NCBI GenBank assembly: GCA_015179045.1
Contig: WHUZ01000075.1
Coordinates: forward strand, 186,001-250,000
Length of the DNA stretch: 64,000 bases
From: Kalaharituber pfeilii
Lineage: Eukaryota > Ascomycota > Pezizomycetes > Pezizales > Pezizaceae
Direction of reading: 5' to 3'
The notes under the pieces were generated by a model. The model ran no database searches. It worked only from the letters and a program-made list of their open reading frames with translations, and was not told the origin of the DNA. This document shows positions 34,243-45,502 of this stretch, piece after piece. Both the position numbers and the translations under genes were made by a program. Every line of letters starts with the position of its first letter. The stretch's first letter is position 1.

Positions 34243-35432
34243 CTTTATATTTACCAACATATATTTTAGAAATGACGGACCTTCCAGACGATACAACAGA
34301 CGGGACTCAATTCTTCAATGATGATTGATACCTAATGGGTGACTGTCAATTACTGATAGTGGAAATATCCAGGACTATTAAAATCTAATAGTCTCCTACT
34401 TCTGCACTCAGATCGTTCATAATATCAGTTCTCCGTGGTATTGAGGTTAGCATCGCGGTAATTCGAGGATCATCACGTGCCCTTGGGTAATACACGCGCA
34501 CTGGCGCTAAGAGGCTTGCCAAGACTGCCATAGCGCGCGTTTGTGTTTTACCTCTTTAAGTGAGTGAAGTAGTAGTACCGTAACACTTATAAGTACTTCT
34601 TTCAAGTTTGCACCAGAGCCTCAATCGTTGGGGGGTTCCATGAATTTTAAGTACCGTGCCCTTATTTCCCTTATCCCCGTCAACCTGAAGCGGCCTCATC
34701 CAGTGGCTCCTCTAGGCTAGTCTGGTTCCCCAAAGCATGTGCCCTCAATTATGTGCAGCATAAATATCAGCTTAACCTGGCCCGCTGGATAGCATTGTCT
34801 CCAACAGCCATCTGACCTAAAAGGAAATGGAGAAATGTAATCCCGTAGCATGATGCGGCTTCAGGAGCATGTTGTCTATACTCTCCTCCACAGCTTTATA
34901 CATGGCGCTTCAGTCTGTGGCAAATTAGAGTTGTAACTGCGAGCGCCTGACATCAGTCATCAGATCAGGTACCCAGGTGGAGCAGCCAAGTATGGGCTGT
35001 ACAAGGAAAGATAGTGGAGCCGAGGCGGGACCGATAAGGCGTATTCCCCAGGGACCGAGCTGCTTTTGCATGTTAACCAAGGATGCAATCACAAATTTAG
35101 CTCCGCGGCCCTGCTATAGGCAGCGAGTACTGTCACCACGTTTTTTGCTGGCCGTGAGGCGGCGGTGCTGAGTGGGGAGCTCGCTTTTGCTTGGTTGGCC
35201 GCCCTGGAAAGTTCTACTACATTCTTGCTGCTTCTTTGTTTTCTTAGCGCTGCAGCACCCAGTTCCTAACTTTCAGATTGGCAAAAAAAAAAAAAAGAGA
35301 AAGTGAAATGGTAGTGACAACCTCCCGCCACTTCCACCCCTACTACCGCCTTCATTATTTTCCTTCAGGGTCCTCAAGCCAGCTTGTCTTTTAAAAAACG
35401 TCAATCTTCATTAATTTTCCTTCTAACGGCCG

Positions 35433-35440
35433 TATATAAG
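35433..35440 (+). promoter_or_regulatory. TATA-box-like element upstream of the Hsp110 gene
   Basis: TATATAAG lies 180 bp before the start codon, consistent with a TATA box and a moderately long 5' UTR. A two-unit heat-shock-element-like sequence, GAAAGTTC, occurs at 35207-35214. Both are pattern matches only. Confidence 0.35.
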
Positions 35441-35619
35441 GGCATTTCCCCTGGTTTGTTCACCTTCTTGTCCTGTTCCGCAACCCCCCACCATCACCCT
35501 CCCCACTACCTCTACATACAAGACCGGATTCGATACATCCACACTCCCTGCGTACTGTTTCAGATTCACTGAATTCGAGCATTCTATTTCCCATCGTATC
35601 CTTCAGATAGATAGCCAGA

Positions 35620-38138
35620 ATGTCGGTAGTAGGAATAGACTTTGGAAACCTGAATACGGTCATTGCCGTTGCCAGGAATCGAGGAGTGGATGTGGTATGT
35701 AGTTGTCATGAAGCCTTTTTTTTTTTTAAGCCCCGCATTGTGAGCCCCGCGCTAACACGTAACTGGACAGATCACGAACGAAGTCTCGAACCGTGCAACA
35801 CCGTAAGTATCACTGCTTTAAAACTTAATTTATTGAAGAATTTTTTGACTGACAGGCCATTCATAGATCCCTAGTCGGTTTCGGCCCAAAAAGTCGATAT
35901 CTTGGTGAGGCGGCAAAAACTCAAGAAATTTCCAATCTAAAGAACACTGTTGGCTCCCTCAAGCGACTTGCTGGCCGTGAACATGATGATCCTGAATTGG
36001 AGATTGAGAAGAAGTATCTCACGTGTGAACTTGTCACCGACAAGGCACCACTCCGTGCCAGGGTCACATACCTCGGGCAGAAGGAGGAGTTCACTCCTAC
36101 CCAGCTGATTGCGATGTATTTGACAAAAATCAAGCATACAGCTTCTGCAGAGTTGAAATCTCCGGTATCGGATGTAGTCATCAGTGTTCCTGCCTGGTTT
36201 ACGGACAAGCAGCGCCGAGCAATTATGGACGCTGCTGAGATCGCTGGACTCAAGCTCCTTAGGCTTATGAACGATACTACGGCTGCAGCTCTTGGATACG
36301 GTATTACCAAGTCCGATCTTCCTGGTGCTGAAGAAAAGCCAAGGAGAGTAGCATTCATTGATATCGGTCACACCAACTATACCTGTTCCATTGTCGCGTT
36401 TAGAAAGGGAGAACTTCAGGTGCTTTCGACCGCTAATGACCGGCACTTTGGTGGACGAGATTTTGACAGGGTTCTTATCGAGCATTTCGCCGTGGAGTTT
36501 AAGGAGAAGTATAAAATCGATATTTTCTCCAACGCTAAGGCATATTTACGTGTGGCTACAGGTGTTGAAAAGCTGAAGAAGGTTTTGTCCGCCAATGCTA
36601 TGGCACCCCTGAACATTGAGTCTGTCATGAATGATATCGACGTGTCAACGATGATTAAGAGGGAGGAATTCGAGGCTCTTGCGAAGCCTCTTTTGGATCG
36701 GACCATCGTTCCTTTGGAGCAAGCTCTAGCAGATGCTAAATTGACAGTTGAGGATATTGACGTCATTGAAGTTGTTGGTGGCTCTTCTCGTATACCAGCA
36801 TTGAAGGAGAGGATTTCTCAATTCTTTGGGAAGCCACTCTCTTTCACTCTTAATCAAGATGAGGCTATTGCCCGTGGATGCACATGGGCTTGCGCCATCT
36901 TGTCCCCTGCATTCCGGGTCCGGGACTTTTCCGTTCATGACATCGTCTCCTACCCAATTGAATTCACTTGGGAAAAGTCTCAGGATATTCCTGATGAGGA
37001 CACTAACCTTACAGTCTTCCCCAAGGGCAACGCTGTGCCTTCGACTAAGATCCTAACGTTTTATCGAAAGGAGCCTTTCGATCTCGAGGCCAGGTATGCT
37101 GAACCAGAAAAATTGCCAAGTGGCACGGACAAGTGGATCGGAAAATTCTCCATTAAGAATGTAAAAACCAGACCCCAAGGACGATTTTATGATCTGCAAG
37201 TTGAAGGCACGAGTGAACCTTCATGGAGTTTTGAATGTTGAGAGTGGATATTATGTTGAAGAGGTTGAGGTCGAGGAAGAAATCAAAGAAGAAGAGAACA
37301 AAGATGTAAGTGACATTCCAGAAGGTTCCCAGACACAGTTCTGGGACACCAAATATCAAAAGCCAAATCACCGCCGCCCTCGTTCTGCGGAACTGCCCGA
37401 TGGCTCCACTTCCTCCCCCAGTAAGAAAAGACAAAAGAGACGTGAGACGTCAGTGCTGATTCCCGACAACCAACTCCCGCAGGCTATGGACGTGGATCAA
37501 GGAGCTGAGCCCAAGCCCAAGACCCGTAAGATCAGGAAACAAGTCAAGAAAGGCGACCTCCCAGTAGTCGGTGTTACCAGCGCTCTCGAGCCTGGTCTCA
37601 AGCAAAATTGGATTGAAAAAGAAAATAATATGGCAATGGAAGATAAGCTTGTTGCCGATACCGAAGACCGAAAGAACGCACTGGAAGAGTACATTTATGA
37701 TGTCAAGGGCAAAATCACGGACCTGTGGGCACCATTTGCTTCAGAGAGTGAGAAGGAGAAGCTCATTGATCTGGCTAACGCTACTGAGGTAAGATCAACC
37801 TCTATAGTACAATCCCCCACTAGGATGGTTACTGACGATTCTCATAGGACTGGCTCTATGATGAAGGAGCAGATGCCTCGAAGGCTGCTTACATCCAGAA
37901 GTACGAGGAACTAAGAGCCGTCGCGGGTATCATTGCCCAGAGGCACTTCGACTCCGAGGAGGAGAAGCGCCAGAGGGCCCGCGAGCAGGAAGAAGCTGAA
38001 GCCGCCAAGCGAGCGGCGGAGTTGAGAGCCAGGGAAGAACAACAGCAGCAGCAACAACAACAGCAGCCACAGCAGCCACAGCAACAGCAGGAATCCAAAC
38101 CAACTGTAGAGGAGGCTAATGACAACATGGTTGATTAG
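35620..38138 (+). CDS. sse1: Hsp110/Sse1-type chaperone, Hsp70 nucleotide exchange factor (one frame break)
   Basis: Cytosolic Hsp110: nucleotide exchange factor for Hsp70 and holdase for unfolded proteins. Exons 35620-35694, 35771-35802, 35867-37788 and 37848-38138 give about 772 residues after one correction. The N-terminus VVGIDFGNLNTVIAVARNRG, plus ITNEVSNRATPSLVGFG, FIDIGHTNYTCSIVAFRKGE, RHFGGRDFD and VVGGSSRIPALKERI, identifies an Hsp70-fold ATPase, and residues such as NEVSNR and the long acidic linker in the C-terminal half place it in Hsp110 rather than Hsp70. DRKNALEEYIYDVKGKI and DWLYDEG are the conserved C-terminal helical parts. The C-terminus has a Gln/Pro-rich tail absent from yeast Sse1. 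At 37200-37202 a surplus T breaks the frame in the beta-domain: the upstream frame stops at 37239 while the conserved frame continues. Confidence 0.93.
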
Positions 38139-39675
38139 ACGATTTTCTATTTTTAGCTGCCCGAGGCCAAGAGGAGGGACGGATGTTGTAGACAGGTTTT
38201 TGTTGCATGACTGATTCATGATAATAGAAGAGAAGGGCTTATTTCAAAAGAAGGGTTACATACAGAATAGCATGACATACATTAAGCACCTATTTCCACC
38301 TCTGCTTTTTTTACTATGGTTTTCTACTATATTTTCCTCTTTCCCCTCATGTTTGTTCTGTATGAACAATCATTTAACGCTTTCCTGGTATTCTTCTATT
38401 TCTTCTGGACACACATGTGCTGGAACTTGGGATACATTCCCTACACCCCCTCCCTACATCCCTCTCTTGCCCCGGGCACGTGTGATGCACTCATGACTTT
38501 GGTTTTTCCTTTCTTTTTTTGCTTTCTTTATGGTTGGGGCAGGGTGATTGGCGAAGTTGGTTAGTTGATTTGTTGGGCTTGATTAAAAAAGGCAGGCTGG
38601 TATTTGGTGATGGCAGTGAATTAGGAGAATTTTCTTTTTTTTCCCTTTTTTTTTTTATAATTCATTCTTTCCTTTCTAGCAATTTCTTCCGTCGTACAGT
38701 TAAGTGAATCGTATGCTTTTTGTAACGAAATGAATATATTTGGAAATGAGAAAATGACATGAAGGATTTCTTAATATTTGGCTATCAGAACTTGATCACA
38801 TTCTCCGAAAAGAGATGCATGATGAGATGAAAAGTCTGTAGAAATTGACATATTCTAGAAGTTGGACCTACATATGGAGGTATTACATAGTTTTATGTGC
38901 TAGAGATGGTTTAACCTAGAATGTGGACACCGTTACCCTCAACACCTCAGTAAGCCGTCAAATGCAATAACTCTCCACCAGTAAGTGCAAATGAAAATAA
39001 TAAAATTCTTTTCTTACCAAAGAAAGAGAAAAAGCAAGTTACATACTTACGTAAGGGGGGATCAACAACCTTTATCTTTTCACTGGTGGTATAAATGTAT
39101 ATATGCCACAGTCTCTCCCACGCCAGCAACACGATGGAATACCTTTTTCTTCGCAACGAAAATTGGATCCATATAAAAATAAGATAGTTTATGATGATTT
39201 ACAATTATACTATGTAACTACACGTAAAAGGAACACCCACCAGTTTCCAAACTTCATCCCTAAGCCGGAAAGGAAACTAAGCTCCAAACTACAAGGCAGA
39301 ACACAGACCATAGCGCACAGTGGTGAGAACCACCCAAAACAAAGGAAAAGTAATGTCCTATAAACAGTTAACAAAAGGAATGGAAAGAAACGGAAATTTC
39401 CACCGGGAGATGCTAGTGGTGTAGTAGCAGTGATGATAGATTGTCTGTCTAAACAGTCTAGGGTTGCGAGGTTCGAAATTCAGGTCGATTGCTTCGAAGT
39501 TAGGCTGTTCGTTCGTTCGATTTAGGAGTTTAACGGATCTCCGTTAGTGATGTGAAGAGTGGTGCGGTTACTTTGATGCCCTCCTCAAGTAAAATCTATA
39601 TAATAGAACATCCATATTAATATTTGATCAACTCTAGTTAACCTTCACAATCCAAGTAGAATCAAATTCCGCAAC
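38139..39675. other. Intergenic region between convergent genes
   Basis: About 1.5 kb between the 3' ends of the Hsp110 gene and a minus-strand membrane protein gene. T-rich, with several T runs (for example around 38635-38655). No supported gene. Confidence 0.5.
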
Positions 39676-40335
39676 TCACTTGGACGCCAATACATCGACC
39701 GCTGCCACTGCCGCCGCGATACCGCCCCAGATTCCCACTACCCTCCAATTCAATTCCCCAACCTTCCACTTCTTCCATGCTCCGACTCCCAGAACGACTG
39801 CTGCAACGCCCCCCAGAAGTGAATTGACCAACGTCAATGGATGGCTATGCGCATAGCTCTCCGCCTTCTGGACCTGTTTCTTCGCTACACCAGCAGCTTG
39901 ATGATCTTTGTTAGATCGGCGCTGGCGGTTTTGTCCTACAGCTGCGGCTGCCGCAGCGGCTTCTTCCTCCAGTGAGAGGCGGGTAGCTTGAGTTTCGGTT
40001 TTGACGGGTTGCGAGCGGAAGTCGGAGGGGACAACGGTCACGCCAGAATCGACATCGACGAGGGAGGAGGTGCTAGTGTCTTGGGGGATGACTGTGTCGA
40101 CGGGATTCGCTCGACTGTATGAAGCGTTAGCACGAATTTGCGGGGAAGGGTTGTATATAGGTCTATGGGGATATGGTGGAGCAATTACGCCTGTGAGTGG
40201 AGGGATGAAGTTAGCAACTTTGTAATTTAAGAGGTTGTGGGGGAAGGGCGGATAAGACTCACTTCTTCAGGAGACTGGGGACCGCCCTTGGCTACAGCTG
40301 CAGCAAAATCCATTGGCTGTCCTGATAAGTCCATG
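39676..40335 (-). CDS. Small predicted membrane protein, Ala-rich with two C-terminal hydrophobic segments
   Basis: Function unknown. The main exon runs from an acceptor at about 40191 to the stop at 39676. It reads VIAPPYPHRPIYNPSPQIRA, a polar segment with an EEEAAAAAAA run, then two hydrophobic stretches (HPLTLVNSLLGGVAAVVLGV and VVGIWGGIAAAVAAVDVLAS) separated by a short basic loop. This hairpin layout recalls small fungal mitochondrial outer-membrane proteins such as OM14, but the resemblance is only general. A first exon beginning MDLSGQPMDFAAAVAKGG at 40335 is likely. The best donor (GTGAGT at about 40263) does not match the phase of the second exon; either a weak GTCCCC donor is used or one base is miscalled. 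So the gene is well supported but the first junction is not. Confidence 0.6.
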
Positions 40336-41357
40336 TTCAATTTATAGCAGCGTTAATTCGCTTCACTTTGTAAGCGGTGATGAAGCAGATGGGATAATGG
40401 GAGATTTCTGGTATGGGAGAGGGGCTCAAGTATATTCAGGCACGATTCTGCACGATTCTGAAGGTAAGAGCGAGGGGAAAGTTGTCTAGTGGCCAGGAAA
40501 TATACGTAGTACCAAGAAGGGGAAATGGAAATGGGGAGAATGGGAGGCCGGAAGCAGGACGCAGACGTTCGGGTTTGCAGCAAGCCGGTCACAGTGCGCT
40601 TCCCGTTCCTTGCAATTAGATAGCAGCACCTTGACCAAGATCTCCCAACGAACTATCATATGACACCCCAGGCTGCGTCTAAGTAAACTTTGCTTGCAGA
40701 GCCTCTGACTTATGTGCACCTAGCGGCGCAGCGGTACCTTGCAACTTTGCTCTTGTTCTTGGGCGCTGGACTGGGTGCGAGAACAAGCGCTCGAAGGCGT
40801 CCATGGGACAAGCGACAGAGACATGGCGCGACGGCATCGAGCTGCTGGGAGCAGTGACGTCACGGGCGACTGGCTCTGCTAAGGGCGGCTTGGCGTAGGT
40901 CCGCTTTATGCCGCTGCAGCCCACTGACTCAGCGAGGGCCTGCCACGCTCCATTTATTTTGTCGCACGTGTGCTGAAGCTTGCACCGCACCCACTAAGTA
41001 CTACCTAGTACTTGTACGAGGTAAGTGCATTGCTGATTCCGCCCATGGCAATTGCCTCGGCCCAGGGCAACTGCAACACTGCTCAGGCCGACCGAGTAGC
41101 TTCCCCAGTCTCAGCTCGGGTGCATTCAGCGGCAAGAAAAACTATCCGCGTGTTGACCCACTCCCCAGTCCCCCCCCCACCACCCCCACAACCACCCCCC
41201 CAATACTTAACCGCGCACCCTTTCCGTCTTCCAGCTTTTGAAGTTGTTCTCTTCACCATCTTTTCTTATCCCTCCTGATCTCCATACCTTTGCCTCTCAC
41301 GAGCTTTGTTGCTGCACTGTTTGACCATTTTGTTGACTTGTTTTTATTGCACACATC
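40336..41357. promoter_or_regulatory. Divergent upstream region of the membrane protein and thiolase genes
   Basis: 1.0 kb between two head-to-head start codons. It includes a copy of the dispersed 16-bp motif at 40769-40784, a C-rich stretch at about 41166-41200 before the thiolase gene, and no supported gene. Confidence 0.45.
40769..40784. repeat. Copy of the dispersed 16-bp motif, in a hairpin
   Basis: ACTGGGTGCGAGAACA, two to three mismatches from the other copies. An inverted partner CTTGTTCTTGGGCGC lies just upstream (about 40750-40765), so this copy also forms a short hairpin like that at 33802-33840. Confidence 0.45.
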
Positions 41358-42968
41358 ATGAGCACAATGGCTACGGAGCGTCTCCAGGGTGTTTTGAACC
41401 ACCTGCGGCCAACGGGTGTTGCTGCTATGTAAGTTCCTCTTGATATTGAAGTGCATTCTAGGATTGGTGTGACATTTGTCGTACTGAAACGTGTTGGGGT
41501 TTGTTCACGATTCAAAACAGTTAACAACCGTTGGAATACAGTACTCAAAAGAACCAAGATGATATCGTGGTTACATGCGCCGTTCGAACTCCCTTGACCA
41601 AGGCCTTCAAGGGAGGTTTGAAGGACACTCCTTTGGAGTCTTTGCTCCGCTCGCTCATGCAGGTATCTTCATGTGAACCATCCAGATATAGCAGTTCCGA
41701 TGACATTTTTTGACATCAACCAACAACAGAGCATCATCGAGAAATCCAAGATTGACCCCAAGCTCGTCGAGGATATTGCCTGCGGTAACGTCAATGATGG
41801 TGCTGCCGCTTATAAGTGCAGAGCCGCTGCTTTGGCCGCCGGGTTCCCCAACACCACCGCCTGCGCTTCTCTTAATCGATTTTGCTCATCTGGTCTCTTC
41901 GCTATTCAGACAATCGCTGACCAAATTGTCAACGGATCCATTGATATTGGTCTTGCTGTTGGTGTCGAGATCATGAGTGCTCCTGTACAGAGTGAAACTC
42001 TTTGCTTCGCTGAGGATGTTCTTGCAAACCAGGAGGCTAAGGACTGCCTTCAGCCCATGGGGCAGACTTCCGGTTAGTAGTACCCGATCTGCGATATCCT
42101 ACAAACTTTGCCTGACATGGTTTTACCAGAGAATATCGGCAAGGACTTCAACATTACCAGGGAGGCGCAGGACCGCTGGGCACAAGTTTCCTACCAGCGT
42201 GCTGAGAAGGCCCAAAAGTCAGGATGGTACGATGAGGAAATTGTTCCAGTTAAGACTAAGGTCAAGGACCCAAAGACCGGTGAATGGCATGATATTACTG
42301 TCACCAAGGATGATGGTATCCGATATAGTACCACATACGAGTCCTTAAGCAAAATCAGGCCAGCTTTCAAGCAATTTGGTGACAAGTCAACGGGAGGAAA
42401 CTCCTCTCAGGTTACTGATGGAGGTAATTCTCCTCTAACTCTTTGCATACTTGAGCTCGTGCTAATGCAGTTTCTTGCAGCCGCTGGTGTTCTCCTCATG
42501 AAGCGCTCTACTGCCGAAAAGCTCGGTCAACCCATCCTTGCCAAGTTCGTCGGCGCCACCGTCGCTGGTTGCGCTCCCAGAATCATGGGTATCGGTCCAT
42601 CGATCGCGATCCCCAAGCTCCTTAGCAAATACGGCTTGAGTAAGGAGGATATTGACACTTTCGAGATTAACGAAGCCTTTGCTTCCATGATGGTTTACTG
42701 TATCAACAAACTTGGCCTTGACATCAACAAGGTCAATCCTCGTGGTGGAGCGTAAGTTTTTCCTTTCAAATTTAATTCCTAAATAGTCCAAGCCTGACTT
42801 GAATGCGTTAGTATTGCTATCGGTCACCCTCTCGGTGCAACTGGGGCCCGGCAAGTCTCTACTATCCTCGCAGAGGCTAGGAGACAAAAGACAAAGGTCC
42901 TTGTCTCATCAATGTGCATTGGTACTGGCCAGGGTATGGCCGCCTTGTGGGTCAATGAGGTTCTGTGA
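41358..42968 (+). CDS. pot1: Peroxisomal 3-ketoacyl-CoA thiolase
   Basis: Last step of fatty-acid beta-oxidation: CoA-dependent cleavage of 3-ketoacyl-CoA to acetyl-CoA and a shortened acyl-CoA, in peroxisomes. Six exons: 41358-41428, 41542-41662, 41730-42072, 42130-42423, 42481-42751 and 42812-42968, giving 418 residues, the usual length. The N-terminus contains a PTS2 import signal, RLQGVLNHL at residues 8-16, matching the R-L-x5-H-L consensus. The nucleophilic Cys lies in NRFCSSG (about residue 116), the active-site His in GHPLGATGARQ (about 372), and the second Cys in SSMCIGTGQG (about 402). NEAFAS is also present. Frame is intact. The ATG chosen is the one that exposes the PTS2. Family and location are secure; the symbol is by analogy with yeast POT1. 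Confidence 0.95.
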
Positions 42969-44309
42969 AAATTTGCTGGGATTCGAGTGCCCCTTTCTTT
43001 ATTGTTTTATTTACCTTTTTCTTTAGTTTTCATTTTGGCGTTATATCATATCATGATGTTTTATGGCATTTCAATATATTGGTGCTGGGATTTCCTACGA
43101 TCTTGGAAACCTAGCAGGGTAGGATATTTCCAATAGGATATTTCCTGATTGGGAATCCAAGGTGTGTGTATTGTATGATAGAGACGCTTAACTGAGAATC
43201 CAGTCCGGGGAAATTACGTTAGATGCCCTAATTGTGTACAACGTACATTTGAGCACCAAGTAGTAGACTTTAGTAAAATTTTCGCCTACCAGTATGAGAA
43301 GTAGATTAACACTTACAATCTCTCTCATTTCCTGGAGGAAGCACAGCTGTGTATATATGCGATTGAACTTGAGTTGTTATCTCGACTGGAGCTGGATGTA
43401 AACCTTATGATGCCCATTCTCGACTGAGACAGGATGTTGATGGCGGAATGATTGTATATTATTGGATGCATCCAGAATGAATATAGTTTAAATCTCCCTT
43501 TTCAACAGCTTTCTACAGAGTTTATGAATACAAATCTCATATCTCGTCCACTAAAATAATAATTAGACAAACGCACGTGATAGGGTCCGGACACGACATT
43601 CACCAATCCCCTTTTGCATTTGCTTTGAATCTGGGGACCTCGGTAGAAACTCTGCTATTTTGAGCTTACCCAGCGCAATGGTGTAAGGTTCAATATTGCT
43701 GTACCCAACCAGGTTCCACTTGCGGGTCAGTGGTATTCATTATAGCAAACAGGGTCAGGGTAACACTGGTATTTGATCAAATTTACAAGCATGGAGTGTT
43801 TCTGAAATTAGATCATTGAAGAAGATGGCCTAACGTAGATAGAACTCCTGAAAGACTTTTGAGTGATGGTAATTGCGTAAATTAGGTGTGACGGAAGCCG
43901 AAAAACAATAGTCTGGGTACGAGAACAGTGTGATAGTAGGCATATTAATAAGGACTTCCTAATGGAAAAAAAGATCAGGTGACGGAGGGGTGCACTTGAA
44001 CTTTCTCATGCACCCTGAATCCTTTCGTTAATGCTGCTTCACCTAGCCTCATGGCTGTGTAAATGAGAAACTCATTTCAACCAAGATTTCGGGTGATATC
44101 CTAGCAGAGAATCGAGGCAAACTCAGCATCGAGTTGATAAAAGGGAATATAGGAGACATTCCTGTGCTACAGCTGCACAAGAAGGAGCTGCTTCACTAAA
44201 GTTTCGTGACTTTTACGCAAAGGGCGCTAACCCAACAAGAAAGTTAACAAAGTAGCTGCCTTTTTAATTTTGTTCAGGGTAAGTTTACCCCGAGGCACCA
44301 GATCAGGAA
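42969..44309. other. Intergenic region
   Basis: About 1.3 kb. Apart from the thiolase 3' end and one copy of the 16-bp dispersed motif (43912-43927), nothing recognisable is seen. Confidence 0.5.
43912..43927. repeat. Copy of the dispersed 16-bp motif
   Basis: TCTGGGTACGAGAACA; one mismatch from the arm at 33825-33840 and one from 24525-24540. Lies between genes. Confidence 0.55.
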
Positions 44310-45502
44310 ATGTCAGTTGCTTACACCAGCTTAGCGGCCAATTCAAGCAGTGTCAGAGTGCACTTATCTACAACAAAACTTATACCTAATACTTTACAGC
44401 TCACGTCAAGTATCATAAAACTTCCCTTCACCTTTCAGCTTCCTTCCACTACCGAACTTGAGCTAACCTGCCCACCCTCAGTTCCACTGATCAGAATGAA
44501 TGCCAATCACTTGCCGGGCTCATTAGGAGACAGCCTCAATGAATCCATGGAGTCGACAGATCATATTCTCAAAGAGAGTACTCAGTATTTCTTCCGCATC
44601 CGTTTCCTCTTCCTGGCATGCCGATTAATCCAGTGCATCTCTGCCTCGCTATTGATGTTTTTCCCGAGACCTGCATTCAGTCACGTTCACGGACTATCGC
44701 ACCAAGGGCCAATTCTGGCTGATACAGCTCTCCTTACACACTATGGTTTTAATCTAGGTATTGTGAGTATAGCCATGGTCCACTTACTCTTACAGAACTC
44801 TTGTTCTGTGGCTTACACGAGTTACTACTTATCTTGTAAGGCCGGAGCTTCACTACTCCATAATCTGATTTGCTACATGGTCTACTTCACGGATAAAGCT
44901 CGGCTTCCATTTATCGTGTGAGTTAGCTGCTGATAGTTGCATCCATTTGCATGCACTAACAAATCAGATACACTGCGGTGGTGGATTTTATTCTCTTTAA
45001 TGGGTTCCTTGGTCTATTCCTAGCCGCAATTCTACTTGGTAGATCTGGTTTAGGCTACTGCTATAAAACTGTTTGCGTCCTCGCCTGGTAACTCTCGGAA
45101 ACCATTCCTCTCCTATAGTATTATCTACTAATTTCTGTTAGGATTTCCTTCCTTGTCAGCTCATTGATGGAAGTTACACTAGTGTGTGTATTGAGCCATA
45201 TACAGATGAGCCTCCATTCTCAATGGGGCCACATTCAAGATCCGAGACCAACGGAGGAGATAACCTATCCAAGGGCTTTTATTTTTCCACTCCATCAAAG
45301 GCAATCACGAGGAATGAGGCCTGGTCTCGATGCTACCAGCGGGACCGTTCACAACAGCACGGAAGGCGTGAGATATCCTTACACTGAGCAGCCTTTACCA
45401 CGAAGGCCTGACGCAATGCACCTTTCCCAGGCCACTACAATTGCAGAAATTCTGGAAGAGTCTGTGGATGCTCCATCAGAAAACAGACAAGATACCGCTT
45501 GA
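44310..45502 (+). CDS. Predicted four-pass membrane protein of unknown function
   Basis: Not assigned to a named family. Three exons, 44310-44917, 44968-45087 and 45142-45502, with GT-AG introns that keep the frame, give 362 residues, or 300 if translation starts at the in-frame ATG at 44496, which precedes the polar MNANHLPGSLGDSLNESM and gives a more normal cytosolic N-terminus. Four hydrophobic segments are visible: RFLFLACRLIQCISASLLMF, HYGFNLGIVSIAMVHLLLQ, DFILFNGFLGLFLAAILLG and WISFLVSSLMEVTLVCVLSH, the last two split across the second intron. A Cys-containing loop lies between segments 2 and 3. The C-terminal 100 residues are polar and probably cytosolic. Tetraspan spacing resembles MARVEL-type fungal membrane proteins, but I see no diagnostic motif. 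The exon structure is the main evidence that this is a real gene. Confidence 0.6.

Larger units (their letters stand above)
32817..35619. other. Intergenic region with retroposon debris
   Basis: About 2.8 kb. Starts with the chitin synthase 3' UTR (including a T run near 32981-33003), then SINE-like pieces and a hairpin between 33.7 and 34.24 kb (listed separately), then a putative Hsp110 promoter. No supported gene. Confidence 0.6.

Noticed and set aside
39408..39490. Possible tRNA with GGTTCGAAATTC as B box
   Set aside because: No acceptor stem pairs and the anticodon arm cannot be folded with a seven-base loop.
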